NCBI RefSeq assembly: GCF_032452875.1
Contig: NW_026894300.1
Span: 62,001-126,000, forward strand
DNA from: Bos javanicus
Taxonomy: Eukaryota > Chordata > Mammalia > Artiodactyla > Bovidae
Direction of reading: 5' to 3'
Length of the DNA: 64,000 nucleotides
A program made the position numbers and the translations under genes. Of this stretch, positions 9,246-24,655 are shown in pieces. Every line of letters starts with the position of its first letter. Position 1 is the stretch's first letter. Below the pieces are notes generated by a model. The model did no database searches. It was not told the origin of the DNA and was given only the letters and a program-made list of their open reading frames with translations.

Positions 9246-10786
9246 GCTGGCAATTGTCAAGCAGATGAGCAGACAGTAATCACGCAGCTCAGCAGGCCCA
9301 GATCACGTGACTGAGCATGCACTGTTCACGTGGCTGATCATACACTGATCACGTGATTGATCATGCACTGATCACTTGGATATCATGCACTGATCACGTG
9401 GCTGATCATACACTGTTCACGTGTCTGACCATGCACTGATCACGTGGCTGATCATACACTGCTCACGTAACTGATAATGCACTTATCACGTGGCTATCAT
9501 GCACTGAATACGTGGCTGAACATGCACTGTTCACGTGGCTGATCACACACCTGTCACGTGACATATCATGCACTGATCACCTGGAACTCATGCACTGATC
9601 ACGTGGCTGATCATACTCTGCTCACGAAACTCATCATGCACACATCACGTGGCTATCATGCACTGCTCACGTGGTTCGTCATGGAATGATCACGAAGCTA
9701 CCATATACTGGTCACGTGACTGATCATGCACAGATCACGTAAATGATCATGCACTGTTCACGTGACTGATCATGTACTGATCACGTGACTGATAATGCAC
9801 TGATCACGTGGCTATCATGCTCTGCTCACGTGGCTGATCATGCAACGATCACGTAGCAACCATGTAGTGGTCTCGTGACTGATCATGCACTGATCATGTA
9901 ATTGATCCTGCACTGATCACGTGGCTCATCACGCACTGATCCGGTGGCTGATCACACACGTATCACGTGACTGGTCATGTACAGATCCCGTGACTAATCA
10001 TGAAGTGATCACGTGGCTATCCTGCACTGATCACGTGGATATCATGCACTGATCACGTGGCTGATCACACACGTATCACCTGACTGATCATGCACTGATC
10101 ACGTGGCTATCATGCACTGCTCACGTGGCTGATCATGCGATGATCACGCAACTACCATGTACTGGTCACATGACTGATCATGCACTGATCACGTGACTGA
10201 TCATGCAGTGATCACGTGGCTGTCATGCACTACTCACGTGGCTGATCATGCAATGATCATGTAGCTACCATGTACAGGTCACGTGAATGATCATACACCC
10301 ATCAGGTGACTGATCATGCACTGATCACGTGGCTATCATGCACTGATCACTAGACTGATCATGCACTGATCACGTCTATATCATGCACTGATCACATGAC
10401 TGCCCATGCACTGGTCACGTGGATGATCATACACTAATCATGTGACAGATCATGCACTGATCACGTGGCTGATCATGCACTGACACTGTGACTGAGCATG
10501 GACTGATCACATGACTATCGTGTAGTGATCACGTGACTTAATGGCGCTGATCATGTGACTGATCATGCACTGATCATGTTTGCTATCATACACTGATCAT
10601 GTGCCTCTGGAGGCAATAAACAAAGAGCTGAGTAGGCACGAATCAGTCAGCAGGCAATAATCATGGAACTCAGCTGTGAGGAATCATGCTGCTCAGCTGG
10701 CAATAATCAAGCAGCTGAGCAGGCAGGAATTACGCAGCACAGCTGACAATTGTCAAGCAGATGACAGGCAGGAATCGTGCAGCTCA
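9246..10786 (+). repeat. HOR copy 7, haplotype A-T-A
   Basis: A at 9981, T at 10314, A at 10746. Confidence 0.98.
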
Positions 10787-12327
10787 GCTGGCAATTGTCA
10801 AGCAGATGAGCAGACAGTAATCACGCAGCTCAGCAGGCCCAGATCACGTGACTGAGCATGCACTGTTCACGTGGCTGATCATACACTGATCACGTGATTG
10901 ATCATGCACTGATCACTTGGATATCATGCACTGATCACGTGGCTGATCATACACTGTTCACGTGTCTGACCATGCACTGATCACGTGGCTGATCATACAC
11001 TGCTCACGTAACTGATAATGCACTTATCACGTGGCTATCATGCACTGAATACGTGGCTGAACATGCACTGTTCACGTGGCTGATCACACACCTGTCACGT
11101 GACATATCATGCACTGATCACCTGGAACTCATGCACTGATCACGTGGCTGATCATACTCTGCTCACGAAACTCATCATGCACACATCACGTGGCTATCAT
11201 GCACTGCTCACGTGGTTCGTCATGGAATGATCACGAAGCTACCATATACTGGTCACGTGACTGATCATGCACAGATCACGTAAATGATCATGCACTGTTC
11301 ACGTGACTGATCATGTACTGATCACGTGACTGATAATGCACTGATCACGTGGCTATCATGCTCTGCTCACGTGGCTGATCATGCAACGATCACGTAGCAA
11401 CCATGTAGTGGTCTCGTGACTGATCATGCACTGATCATGTAATTGATCCTGCACTGATCACGTGGCTCATCACGCACTGATCCGGTGGCTGATCACACAC
11501 GTATCACGTGACTGGTCATGTGCAGATCCCGTGACTAATCATGAAGTGATCACGTGGCTATCCTGCACTGATCACGTGGATATCATGCACTGATCACGTG
11601 GCTGATCACACACGTATCACCTGACTGATCATGCACTGATCACGTGGCTATCATGCACTGCTCACGTGGCTGATCATGCGATGATCACGCAACTACCATG
11701 TACTGGTCACATGACTGATCATGCACTGATCACGTGACTGATCATGCAGTGATCACGTGGCTGTCATGCACTACTCACGTGGCTGATCATGCAATGATCA
11801 TGTAGCTACCATGTACAGGTCACGTGAATGATCATACACCCATCAGGTGACTGATCATGCACTGATCACGTGGCTATCATGCACTGATCACTAGACTGAT
11901 CATGCACTGATCACGTCTATATCATGCACTGATCACATGACTGCCCATGCACTGGTCACGTGGATGATCATACACTAATCATGTGACAGATCATGCACTG
12001 ATCACGTGGCTGATCATGCACTGACACTGTGACTGAGCATGGACTGATCACATGACTATCGTGTAGTGATCACGTGACTTAATGGCGCTGATCATGTGAC
12101 TGATCATGCACTGATCATGTTTGCTATCATACACTGATCATGTGCCTCTGGAGGCAATAAACAAAGAGCTGAGTAGGCACGAATCAGTCAGCAGGCAATA
12201 ATCATGGAACTCAGCTGTGAGGAATCATGCTGCTCAGCTGGCAATAATCAAGCAGCTGAGCAGGCAGGAATTACGCAGCACAGCTGACAATTGTCAAGCA
12301 GATGACAGGCAGGAATCGTGCAGCTCA
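10787..12327 (+). repeat. HOR copy 8, haplotype G-T-A
   Basis: G at 11522, T at 11855, A at 12287. First appearance of the 736G allele, with A on both sides. Confidence 0.98.
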
Positions 12328-13868
12328 GCTGGCAATTGTCAAGCAGATGAGCAGACAGTAATCACGCAGCTCAGCAGGCCCAGATCACGTGACTGAGCAT
12401 GCACTGTTCACGTGGCTGATCATACACTGATCACGTGATTGATCATGCACTGATCACTTGGATATCATGCACTGATCACGTGGCTGATCATACACTGTTC
12501 ACGTGTCTGACCATGCACTGATCACGTGGCTGATCATACACTGCTCACGTAACTGATAATGCACTTATCACGTGGCTATCATGCACTGAATACGTGGCTG
12601 AACATGCACTGTTCACGTGGCTGATCACACACCTGTCACGTGACATATCATGCACTGATCACCTGGAACTCATGCACTGATCACGTGGCTGATCATACTC
12701 TGCTCACGAAACTCATCATGCACACATCACGTGGCTATCATGCACTGCTCACGTGGTTCGTCATGGAATGATCACGAAGCTACCATATACTGGTCACGTG
12801 ACTGATCATGCACAGATCACGTAAATGATCATGCACTGTTCACGTGACTGATCATGTACTGATCACGTGACTGATAATGCACTGATCACGTGGCTATCAT
12901 GCTCTGCTCACGTGGCTGATCATGCAACGATCACGTAGCAACCATGTAGTGGTCTCGTGACTGATCATGCACTGATCATGTAATTGATCCTGCACTGATC
13001 ACGTGGCTCATCACGCACTGATCCGGTGGCTGATCACACACGTATCACGTGACTGGTCATGTACAGATCCCGTGACTAATCATGAAGTGATCACGTGGCT
13101 ATCCTGCACTGATCACGTGGATATCATGCACTGATCACGTGGCTGATCACACACGTATCACCTGACTGATCATGCACTGATCACGTGGCTATCATGCACT
13201 GCTCACGTGGCTGATCATGCGATGATCACGCAACTACCATGTACTGGTCACATGACTGATCATGCACTGATCACGTGACTGATCATGCAGTGATCACGTG
13301 GCTGTCATGCACTACTCACGTGGCTGATCATGCAATGATCATGTAGCTACCATGTACAGGTCACGTGAATGATCATACACCCATCAGGTGACTGATCATG
13401 CACTGATCACGTGGCTATCATGCACTGATCACTAGACTGATCATGCACTGATCACGTCTATATCATGCACTGATCACATGACTGCCCATGCACTGGTCAC
13501 GTGGATGATCATACACTAATCATGTGACAGATCATGCACTGATCACGTGGCTGATCATGCACTGACACTGTGACTGAGCATGGACTGATCACATGACTAT
13601 CGTGTAGTGATCACGTGACTTAATGGCGCTGATCATGTGACTGATCATGCACTGATCATGTTTGCTATCATACACTGATCATGTGCCTCTGGAGGCAATA
13701 AACAAAGAGCTGAGTAGGCACGAATCAGTCAGCAGGCAATAATCATGGAACTCAGCTGTGAGGAATCATGCTGCTCAGCTGGCAATAATCAAGCAGCTGA
13801 GCAGGCAGGAATTACGCAGCACAGCTGGCAATTGTCAAGCAGATGACAGGCAGGAATCGTGCAGCTCA
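12328..13868 (+). repeat. HOR copy 9, haplotype A-T-G
   Basis: A at 13063, T at 13396, G at 13828. Same three-site haplotype as copy 1. Confidence 0.98.
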
Positions 13869-15409
13869 GCTGGCAATTGTCAAGCAGATGAGCAGACAGT
13901 AATCACGCAGCTCAGCAGGCCCAGATCACGTGACTGAGCATGCACTGTTCACGTGGCTGATCATACACTGATCACGTGATTGATCATGCACTGATCACTT
14001 GGATATCATGCACTGATCACGTGGCTGATCATACACTGTTCACGTGTCTGACCATGCACTGATCACGTGGCTGATCATACACTGCTCACGTAACTGATAA
14101 TGCACTTATCACGTGGCTATCATGCACTGAATACGTGGCTGAACATGCACTGTTCACGTGGCTGATCACACACCTGTCACGTGACATATCATGCACTGAT
14201 CACCTGGAACTCATGCACTGATCACGTGGCTGATCATACTCTGCTCACGAAACTCATCATGCACACATCACGTGGCTATCATGCACTGCTCACGTGGTTC
14301 GTCATGGAATGATCACGAAGCTACCATATACTGGTCACGTGACTGATCATGCACAGATCACGTAAATGATCATGCACTGTTCACGTGACTGATCATGTAC
14401 TGATCACGTGACTGATAATGCACTGATCACGTGGCTATCATGCTCTGCTCACGTGGCTGATCATGCAACGATCACGTAGCAACCATGTAGTGGTCTCGTG
14501 ACTGATCATGCACTGATCATGTAATTGATCCTGCACTGATCACGTGGCTCATCACGCACTGATCCGGTGGCTGATCACACACGTATCACGTGACTGGTCA
14601 TGTACAGATCCCGTGACTAATCATGAAGTGATCACGTGGCTATCCTGCACTGATCACGTGGATATCATGCACTGATCACGTGGCTGATCACACACGTATC
14701 ACCTGACTGATCATGCACTGATCACGTGGCTATCATGCACTGCTCACGTGGCTGATCATGCGATGATCACGCAACTACCATGTACTGGTCACATGACTGA
14801 TCATGCACTGATCACGTGACTGATCATGCAGTGATCACGTGGCTGTCATGCACTACTCACGTGGCTGATCATGCAATGATCATGTAGCTACCATGTACAG
14901 GTCACGTGAATGATCATACACCCATCAGGTGACTGATCATGCACTGATCACGTGGCTATCATGCACTGATCACTAGACTGATCATGCACTGATCACGTCT
15001 ATATCATGCACTGATCACATGACTGCCCATGCACTGGTCACGTGGATGATCATACACTAATCATGTGACAGATCATGCACTGATCACGTGGCTGATCATG
15101 CACTGACACTGTGACTGAGCATGGACTGATCACATGACTATCGTGTAGTGATCACGTGACTTAATGGCGCTGATCATGTGACTGATCATGCACTGATCAT
15201 GTTTGCTATCATACACTGATCATGTGCCTCTGGAGGCAATAAACAAAGAGCTGAGTAGGCACGAATCAGTCAGCAGGCAATAATCATGGAACTCAGCTGT
15301 GAGGAATCATGCTGCTCAGCTGGCAATAATCAAGCAGCTGAGCAGGCAGGAATTACGCAGCACAGCTGACAATTGTCAAGCAGATGACAGGCAGGAATCG
15401 TGCAGCTCA
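13869..15409 (+). repeat. HOR copy 10, haplotype A-T-A
   Basis: A at 14604, T at 14937, A at 15369. Last copy of the left 736A zone. Confidence 0.98.
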
Positions 15410-16950
15410 GCTGGCAATTGTCAAGCAGATGAGCAGACAGTAATCACGCAGCTCAGCAGGCCCAGATCACGTGACTGAGCATGCACTGTTCACGTGGCTG
15501 ATCATACACTGATCACGTGATTGATCATGCACTGATCACTTGGATATCATGCACTGATCACGTGGCTGATCATACACTGTTCACGTGTCTGACCATGCAC
15601 TGATCACGTGGCTGATCATACACTGCTCACGTAACTGATAATGCACTTATCACGTGGCTATCATGCACTGAATACGTGGCTGAACATGCACTGTTCACGT
15701 GGCTGATCACACACCTGTCACGTGACATATCATGCACTGATCACCTGGAACTCATGCACTGATCACGTGGCTGATCATACTCTGCTCACGAAACTCATCA
15801 TGCACACATCACGTGGCTATCATGCACTGCTCACGTGGTTCGTCATGGAATGATCACGAAGCTACCATATACTGGTCACGTGACTGATCATGCACAGATC
15901 ACGTAAATGATCATGCACTGTTCACGTGACTGATCATGTACTGATCACGTGACTGATAATGCACTGATCACGTGGCTATCATGCTCTGCTCACGTGGCTG
16001 ATCATGCAACGATCACGTAGCAACCATGTAGTGGTCTCGTGACTGATCATGCACTGATCATGTAATTGATCCTGCACTGATCACGTGGCTCATCACGCAC
16101 TGATCCGGTGGCTGATCACACACGTATCACGTGACTGGTCATGTGCAGATCCCGTGACTAATCATGAAGTGATCACGTGGCTATCCTGCACTGATCACGT
16201 GGATATCATGCACTGATCACGTGGCTGATCACACACGTATCACCTGACTGATCATGCACTGATCACGTGGCTATCATGCACTGCTCACGTGGCTGATCAT
16301 GCGATGATCACGCAACTACCATGTACTGGTCACATGACTGATCATGCACTGATCACGTGACTGATCATGCAGTGATCACGTGGCTGTCATGCACTACTCA
16401 CGTGGCTGATCATGCAATGATCATGTAGCTACCATGTACAGGTCACGTGAATGATCATACACCCATCAGGTGACTGATCATGCACTGATCACGTGGCTAT
16501 CATGCACTGATCACTAGACTGATCATGCACTGATCACGTCTATATCATGCACTGATCACATGACTGCCCATGCACTGGTCACGTGGATGATCATACACTA
16601 ATCATGTGACAGATCATGCACTGATCACGTGGCTGATCATGCACTGACACTGTGACTGAGCATGGACTGATCACATGACTATCGTGTAGTGATCACGTGA
16701 CTTAATGGCGCTGATCATGTGACTGATCATGCACTGATCATGTTTGCTATCATACACTGATCATGTGCCTCTGGAGGCAATAAACAAAGAGCTGAGTAGG
16801 CACGAATCAGTCAGCAGGCAATAATCATGGAACTCAGCTGTGAGGAATCATGCTGCTCAGCTGGCAATAATCAAGCAGCTGAGCAGGCAGGAATTACGCA
16901 GCACAGCTGGCAATTGTCAAGCAGATGACAGGCAGGAATCGTGCAGCTCA
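15410..16950 (+). repeat. HOR copy 11, haplotype G-T-G
   Basis: G at 16145, T at 16478, G at 16910. Beginning of the continuous 736G zone. Confidence 0.98.
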
Positions 16951-18491
16951 GCTGGCAATTGTCAAGCAGATGAGCAGACAGTAATCACGCAGCTCAGCAG
17001 GCCCAGATCACGTGACTGAGCATGCACTGTTCACGTGGCTGATCATACACTGATCACGTGATTGATCATGCACTGATCACTTGGATATCATGCACTGATC
17101 ACGTGGCTGATCATACACTGTTCACGTGTCTGACCATGCACTGATCACGTGGCTGATCATACACTGCTCACGTAACTGATAATGCACTTATCACGTGGCT
17201 ATCATGCACTGAATACGTGGCTGAACATGCACTGTTCACGTGGCTGATCACACACCTGTCACGTGACATATCATGCACTGATCACCTGGAACTCATGCAC
17301 TGATCACGTGGCTGATCATACTCTGCTCACGAAACTCATCATGCACACATCACGTGGCTATCATGCACTGCTCACGTGGTTCGTCATGGAATGATCACGA
17401 AGCTACCATATACTGGTCACGTGACTGATCATGCACAGATCACGTAAATGATCATGCACTGTTCACGTGACTGATCATGTACTGATCACGTGACTGATAA
17501 TGCACTGATCACGTGGCTATCATGCTCTGCTCACGTGGCTGATCATGCAACGATCACGTAGCAACCATGTAGTGGTCTCGTGACTGATCATGCACTGATC
17601 ATGTAATTGATCCTGCACTGATCACGTGGCTCATCACGCACTGATCCGGTGGCTGATCACACACGTATCACGTGACTGGTCATGTGCAGATCCCGTGACT
17701 AATCATGAAGTGATCACGTGGCTATCCTGCACTGATCACGTGGATATCATGCACTGATCACGTGGCTGATCACACACGTATCACCTGACTGATCATGCAC
17801 TGATCACGTGGCTATCATGCACTGCTCACGTGGCTGATCATGCGATGATCACGCAACTACCATGTACTGGTCACATGACTGATCATGCACTGATCACGTG
17901 ACTGATCATGCAGTGATCACGTGGCTGTCATGCACTACTCACGTGGCTGATCATGCAATGATCATGTAGCTACCATGTACAGGTCACGTGAATGATCATA
18001 CACCCATCAGGTGACTGATCATGCACTGATCACGTGGCTATCATGCACTGATCACTAGACTGATCATGCACTGATCACGTCTATATCATGCACTGATCAC
18101 ATGACTGCCCATGCACTGGTCACGTGGATGATCATACACTAATCATGTGACAGATCATGCACTGATCACGTGGCTGATCATGCACTGACACTGTGACTGA
18201 GCATGGACTGATCACATGACTATCGTGTAGTGATCACGTGACTTAATGGCGCTGATCATGTGACTGATCATGCACTGATCATGTTTGCTATCATACACTG
18301 ATCATGTGCCTCTGGAGGCAATAAACAAAGAGCTGAGTAGGCACGAATCAGTCAGCAGGCAATAATCATGGAACTCAGCTGTGAGGAATCATGCTGCTCA
18401 GCTGGCAATAATCAAGCAGCTGAGCAGGCAGGAATTACGCAGCACAGCTGACAATTGTCAAGCAGATGACAGGCAGGAATCGTGCAGCTCA
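16951..18491 (+). repeat. HOR copy 12, haplotype G-T-A
   Basis: G at 17686, T at 18019, A at 18451. Confidence 0.98.
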
Positions 18492-20032
18492 GCTGGCAAT
18501 TGTCAAGCAGATGAGCAGACAGTAATCACGCAGCTCAGCAGGCCCAGATCACGTGACTGAGCATGCACTGTTCACGTGGCTGATCATACACTGATCACGT
18601 GATTGATCATGCACTGATCACTTGGATATCATGCACTGATCACGTGGCTGATCATACACTGTTCACGTGTCTGACCATGCACTGATCACGTGGCTGATCA
18701 TACACTGCTCACGTAACTGATAATGCACTTATCACGTGGCTATCATGCACTGAATACGTGGCTGAACATGCACTGTTCACGTGGCTGATCACACACCTGT
18801 CACGTGACATATCATGCACTGATCACCTGGAACTCATGCACTGATCACGTGGCTGATCATACTCTGCTCACGAAACTCATCATGCACACATCACGTGGCT
18901 ATCATGCACTGCTCACGTGGTTCGTCATGGAATGATCACGAAGCTACCATATACTGGTCACGTGACTGATCATGCACAGATCACGTAAATGATCATGCAC
19001 TGTTCACGTGACTGATCATGTACTGATCACGTGACTGATAATGCACTGATCACGTGGCTATCATGCTCTGCTCACGTGGCTGATCATGCAACGATCACGT
19101 AGCAACCATGTAGTGGTCTCGTGACTGATCATGCACTGATCATGTAATTGATCCTGCACTGATCACGTGGCTCATCACGCACTGATCCGGTGGCTGATCA
19201 CACACGTATCACGTGACTGGTCATGTGCAGATCCCGTGACTAATCATGAAGTGATCACGTGGCTATCCTGCACTGATCACGTGGATATCATGCACTGATC
19301 ACGTGGCTGATCACACACGTATCACCTGACTGATCATGCACTGATCACGTGGCTATCATGCACTGCTCACGTGGCTGATCATGCGATGATCACGCAACTA
19401 CCATGTACTGGTCACATGACTGATCATGCACTGATCACGTGACTGATCATGCAGTGATCACGTGGCTGTCATGCACTACTCACGTGGCTGATCATGCAAT
19501 GATCATGTAGCTACCATGTACAGGTCACGTGAATGATCATACACCCATCAGGTGACTGATCATGCACTGATCACGTGGCTATCATGCACTGATCACTAGA
19601 CTGATCATGCACTGATCACGTCTATATCATGCACTGATCACATGACTGCCCATGCACTGGTCACGTGGATGATCATACACTAATCATGTGACAGATCATG
19701 CACTGATCACGTGGCTGATCATGCACTGACACTGTGACTGAGCATGGACTGATCACATGACTATCGTGTAGTGATCACGTGACTTAATGGCGCTGATCAT
19801 GTGACTGATCATGCACTGATCATGTTTGCTATCATACACTGATCATGTGCCTCTGGAGGCAATAAACAAAGAGCTGAGTAGGCACGAATCAGTCAGCAGG
19901 CAATAATCATGGAACTCAGCTGTGAGGAATCATGCTGCTCAGCTGGCAATAATCAAGCAGCTGAGCAGGCAGGAATTACGCAGCACAGCTGGCAATTGTC
20001 AAGCAGATGACAGGCAGGAATCGTGCAGCTCA
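18492..20032 (+). repeat. HOR copy 13, haplotype G-T-G
   Basis: G at 19227, T at 19560, G at 19992. Confidence 0.98.
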
Positions 20033-21573
20033 GCTGGCAATTGTCAAGCAGATGAGCAGACAGTAATCACGCAGCTCAGCAGGCCCAGATCACGTGACTG
20101 AGCATGCACTGTTCACGTGGCTGATCATACACTGATCACGTGATTGATCATGCACTGATCACTTGGATATCATGCACTGATCACGTGGCTGATCATACAC
20201 TGTTCACGTGTCTGACCATGCACTGATCACGTGGCTGATCATACACTGCTCACGTAACTGATAATGCACTTATCACGTGGCTATCATGCACTGAATACGT
20301 GGCTGAACATGCACTGTTCACGTGGCTGATCACACACCTGTCACGTGACATATCATGCACTGATCACCTGGAACTCATGCACTGATCACGTGGCTGATCA
20401 TACTCTGCTCACGAAACTCATCATGCACACATCACGTGGCTATCATGCACTGCTCACGTGGTTCGTCATGGAATGATCACGAAGCTACCATATACTGGTC
20501 ACGTGACTGATCATGCACAGATCACGTAAATGATCATGCACTGTTCACGTGACTGATCATGTACTGATCACGTGACTGATAATGCACTGATCACGTGGCT
20601 ATCATGCTCTGCTCACGTGGCTGATCATGCAACGATCACGTAGCAACCATGTAGTGGTCTCGTGACTGATCATGCACTGATCATGTAATTGATCCTGCAC
20701 TGATCACGTGGCTCATCACGCACTGATCCGGTGGCTGATCACACACGTATCACGTGACTGGTCATGTGCAGATCCCGTGACTAATCATGAAGTGATCACG
20801 TGGCTATCCTGCACTGATCACGTGGATATCATGCACTGATCACGTGGCTGATCACACACGTATCACCTGACTGATCATGCACTGATCACGTGGCTATCAT
20901 GCACTGCTCACGTGGCTGATCATGCGATGATCACGCAACTACCATGTACTGGTCACATGACTGATCATGCACTGATCACGTGACTGATCATGCAGTGATC
21001 ACGTGGCTGTCATGCACTACTCACGTGGCTGATCATGCAATGATCATGTAGCTACCATGTACAGGTCACGTGAATGATCATACACCCATCAGGTGACTGA
21101 TCATGCACTGATCACGTGGCTATCATGCACTGATCACTAGACTGATCATGCACTGATCACGTCTATATCATGCACTGATCACATGACTGCCCATGCACTG
21201 GTCACGTGGATGATCATACACTAATCATGTGACAGATCATGCACTGATCACGTGGCTGATCATGCACTGACACTGTGACTGAGCATGGACTGATCACATG
21301 ACTATCGTGTAGTGATCACGTGACTTAATGGCGCTGATCATGTGACTGATCATGCACTGATCATGTTTGCTATCATACACTGATCATGTGCCTCTGGAGG
21401 CAATAAACAAAGAGCTGAGTAGGCACGAATCAGTCAGCAGGCAATAATCATGGAACTCAGCTGTGAGGAATCATGCTGCTCAGCTGGCAATAATCAAGCA
21501 GCTGAGCAGGCAGGAATTACGCAGCACAGCTGGCAATTGTCAAGCAGATGACAGGCAGGAATCGTGCAGCTCA
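20033..21573 (+). repeat. HOR copy 14, haplotype G-T-G
   Basis: G at 20768, T at 21101, G at 21533. Confidence 0.98.
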
Positions 21574-23114
21574 GCTGGCAATTGTCAAGCAGATGAGCAG
21601 ACAGTAATCACGCAGCTCAGCAGGCCCAGATCACGTGACTGAGCATGCACTGTTCACGTGGCTGATCATACACTGATCACGTGATTGATCATGCACTGAT
21701 CACTTGGATATCATGCACTGATCACGTGGCTGATCATACACTGTTCACGTGTCTGACCATGCACTGATCACGTGGCTGATCATACACTGCTCACGTAACT
21801 GATAATGCACTTATCACGTGGCTATCATGCACTGAATACGTGGCTGAACATGCACTGTTCACGTGGCTGATCACACACCTGTCACGTGACATATCATGCA
21901 CTGATCACCTGGAACTCATGCACTGATCACGTGGCTGATCATACTCTGCTCACGAAACTCATCATGCACACATCACGTGGCTATCATGCACTGCTCACGT
22001 GGTTCGTCATGGAATGATCACGAAGCTACCATATACTGGTCACGTGACTGATCATGCACAGATCACGTAAATGATCATGCACTGTTCACGTGACTGATCA
22101 TGTACTGATCACGTGACTGATAATGCACTGATCACGTGGCTATCATGCTCTGCTCACGTGGCTGATCATGCAACGATCACGTAGCAACCATGTAGTGGTC
22201 TCGTGACTGATCATGCACTGATCATGTAATTGATCCTGCACTGATCACGTGGCTCATCACGCACTGATCCGGTGGCTGATCACACACGTATCACGTGACT
22301 GGTCATGTGCAGATCCCGTGACTAATCATGAAGTGATCACGTGGCTATCCTGCACTGATCACGTGGATATCATGCACTGATCACGTGGCTGATCACACAC
22401 GTATCACCTGACTGATCATGCACTGATCACGTGGCTATCATGCACTGCTCACGTGGCTGATCATGCGATGATCACGCAACTACCATGTACTGGTCACATG
22501 ACTGATCATGCACTGATCACGTGACTGATCATGCAGTGATCACGTGGCTGTCATGCACTACTCACGTGGCTGATCATGCAATGATCATGTAGCTACCATG
22601 TACAGGTCACGTGAATGATCATACACCCATCAGGTGACTGATCATGCACTGATCACGTGGCTATCATGCACTGATCACTAGACTGATCATGCACTGATCA
22701 CGTCTATATCATGCACTGATCACATGACTGCCCATGCACTGGTCACGTGGATGATCATACACTAATCATGTGACAGATCATGCACTGATCACGTGGCTGA
22801 TCATGCACTGACACTGTGACTGAGCATGGACTGATCACATGACTATCGTGTAGTGATCACGTGACTTAATGGCGCTGATCATGTGACTGATCATGCACTG
22901 ATCATGTTTGCTATCATACACTGATCATGTGCCTCTGGAGGCAATAAACAAAGAGCTGAGTAGGCACGAATCAGTCAGCAGGCAATAATCATGGAACTCA
23001 GCTGTGAGGAATCATGCTGCTCAGCTGGCAATAATCAAGCAGCTGAGCAGGCAGGAATTACGCAGCACAGCTGGCAATTGTCAAGCAGATGACAGGCAGG
23101 AATCGTGCAGCTCA
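21574..23114 (+). repeat. HOR copy 15, haplotype G-T-G
   Basis: G at 22309, T at 22642, G at 23074. Confidence 0.98.
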
Positions 23115-24655
23115 GCTGGCAATTGTCAAGCAGATGAGCAGACAGTAATCACGCAGCTCAGCAGGCCCAGATCACGTGACTGAGCATGCACTGTTCACGT
23201 GGCTGATCATACACTGATCACGTGATTGATCATGCACTGATCACTTGGATATCATGCACTGATCACGTGGCTGATCATACACTGTTCACGTGTCTGACCA
23301 TGCACTGATCACGTGGCTGATCATACACTGCTCACGTAACTGATAATGCACTTATCACGTGGCTATCATGCACTGAATACGTGGCTGAACATGCACTGTT
23401 CACGTGGCTGATCACACACCTGTCACGTGACATATCATGCACTGATCACCTGGAACTCATGCACTGATCACGTGGCTGATCATACTCTGCTCACGAAACT
23501 CATCATGCACACATCACGTGGCTATCATGCACTGCTCACGTGGTTCGTCATGGAATGATCACGAAGCTACCATATACTGGTCACGTGACTGATCATGCAC
23601 AGATCACGTAAATGATCATGCACTGTTCACGTGACTGATCATGTACTGATCACGTGACTGATAATGCACTGATCACGTGGCTATCATGCTCTGCTCACGT
23701 GGCTGATCATGCAACGATCACGTAGCAACCATGTAGTGGTCTCGTGACTGATCATGCACTGATCATGTAATTGATCCTGCACTGATCACGTGGCTCATCA
23801 CGCACTGATCCGGTGGCTGATCACACACGTATCACGTGACTGGTCATGTGCAGATCCCGTGACTAATCATGAAGTGATCACGTGGCTATCCTGCACTGAT
23901 CACGTGGATATCATGCACTGATCACGTGGCTGATCACACACGTATCACCTGACTGATCATGCACTGATCACGTGGCTATCATGCACTGCTCACGTGGCTG
24001 ATCATGCGATGATCACGCAACTACCATGTACTGGTCACATGACTGATCATGCACTGATCACGTGACTGATCATGCAGTGATCACGTGGCTGTCATGCACT
24101 ACTCACGTGGCTGATCATGCAATGATCATGTAGCTACCATGTACAGGTCACGTGAATGATCATACACCCATCAGGTGACTGATCATGCACTGATCACGTG
24201 GCTATCATGCACTGATCACTAGACTGATCATGCACTGATCACGTCTATATCATGCACTGATCACATGACTGCCCATGCACTGGTCACGTGGATGATCATA
24301 CACTAATCATGTGACAGATCATGCACTGATCACGTGGCTGATCATGCACTGACACTGTGACTGAGCATGGACTGATCACATGACTATCGTGTAGTGATCA
24401 CGTGACTTAATGGCGCTGATCATGTGACTGATCATGCACTGATCATGTTTGCTATCATACACTGATCATGTGCCTCTGGAGGCAATAAACAAAGAGCTGA
24501 GTAGGCACGAATCAGTCAGCAGGCAATAATCATGGAACTCAGCTGTGAGGAATCATGCTGCTCAGCTGGCAATAATCAAGCAGCTGAGCAGGCAGGAATT
24601 ACGCAGCACAGCTGACAATTGTCAAGCAGATGACAGGCAGGAATCGTGCAGCTCA
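23115..24655 (+). repeat. HOR copy 16, haplotype G-T-A
   Basis: G at 23850, T at 24183, A at 24615. Confidence 0.98.
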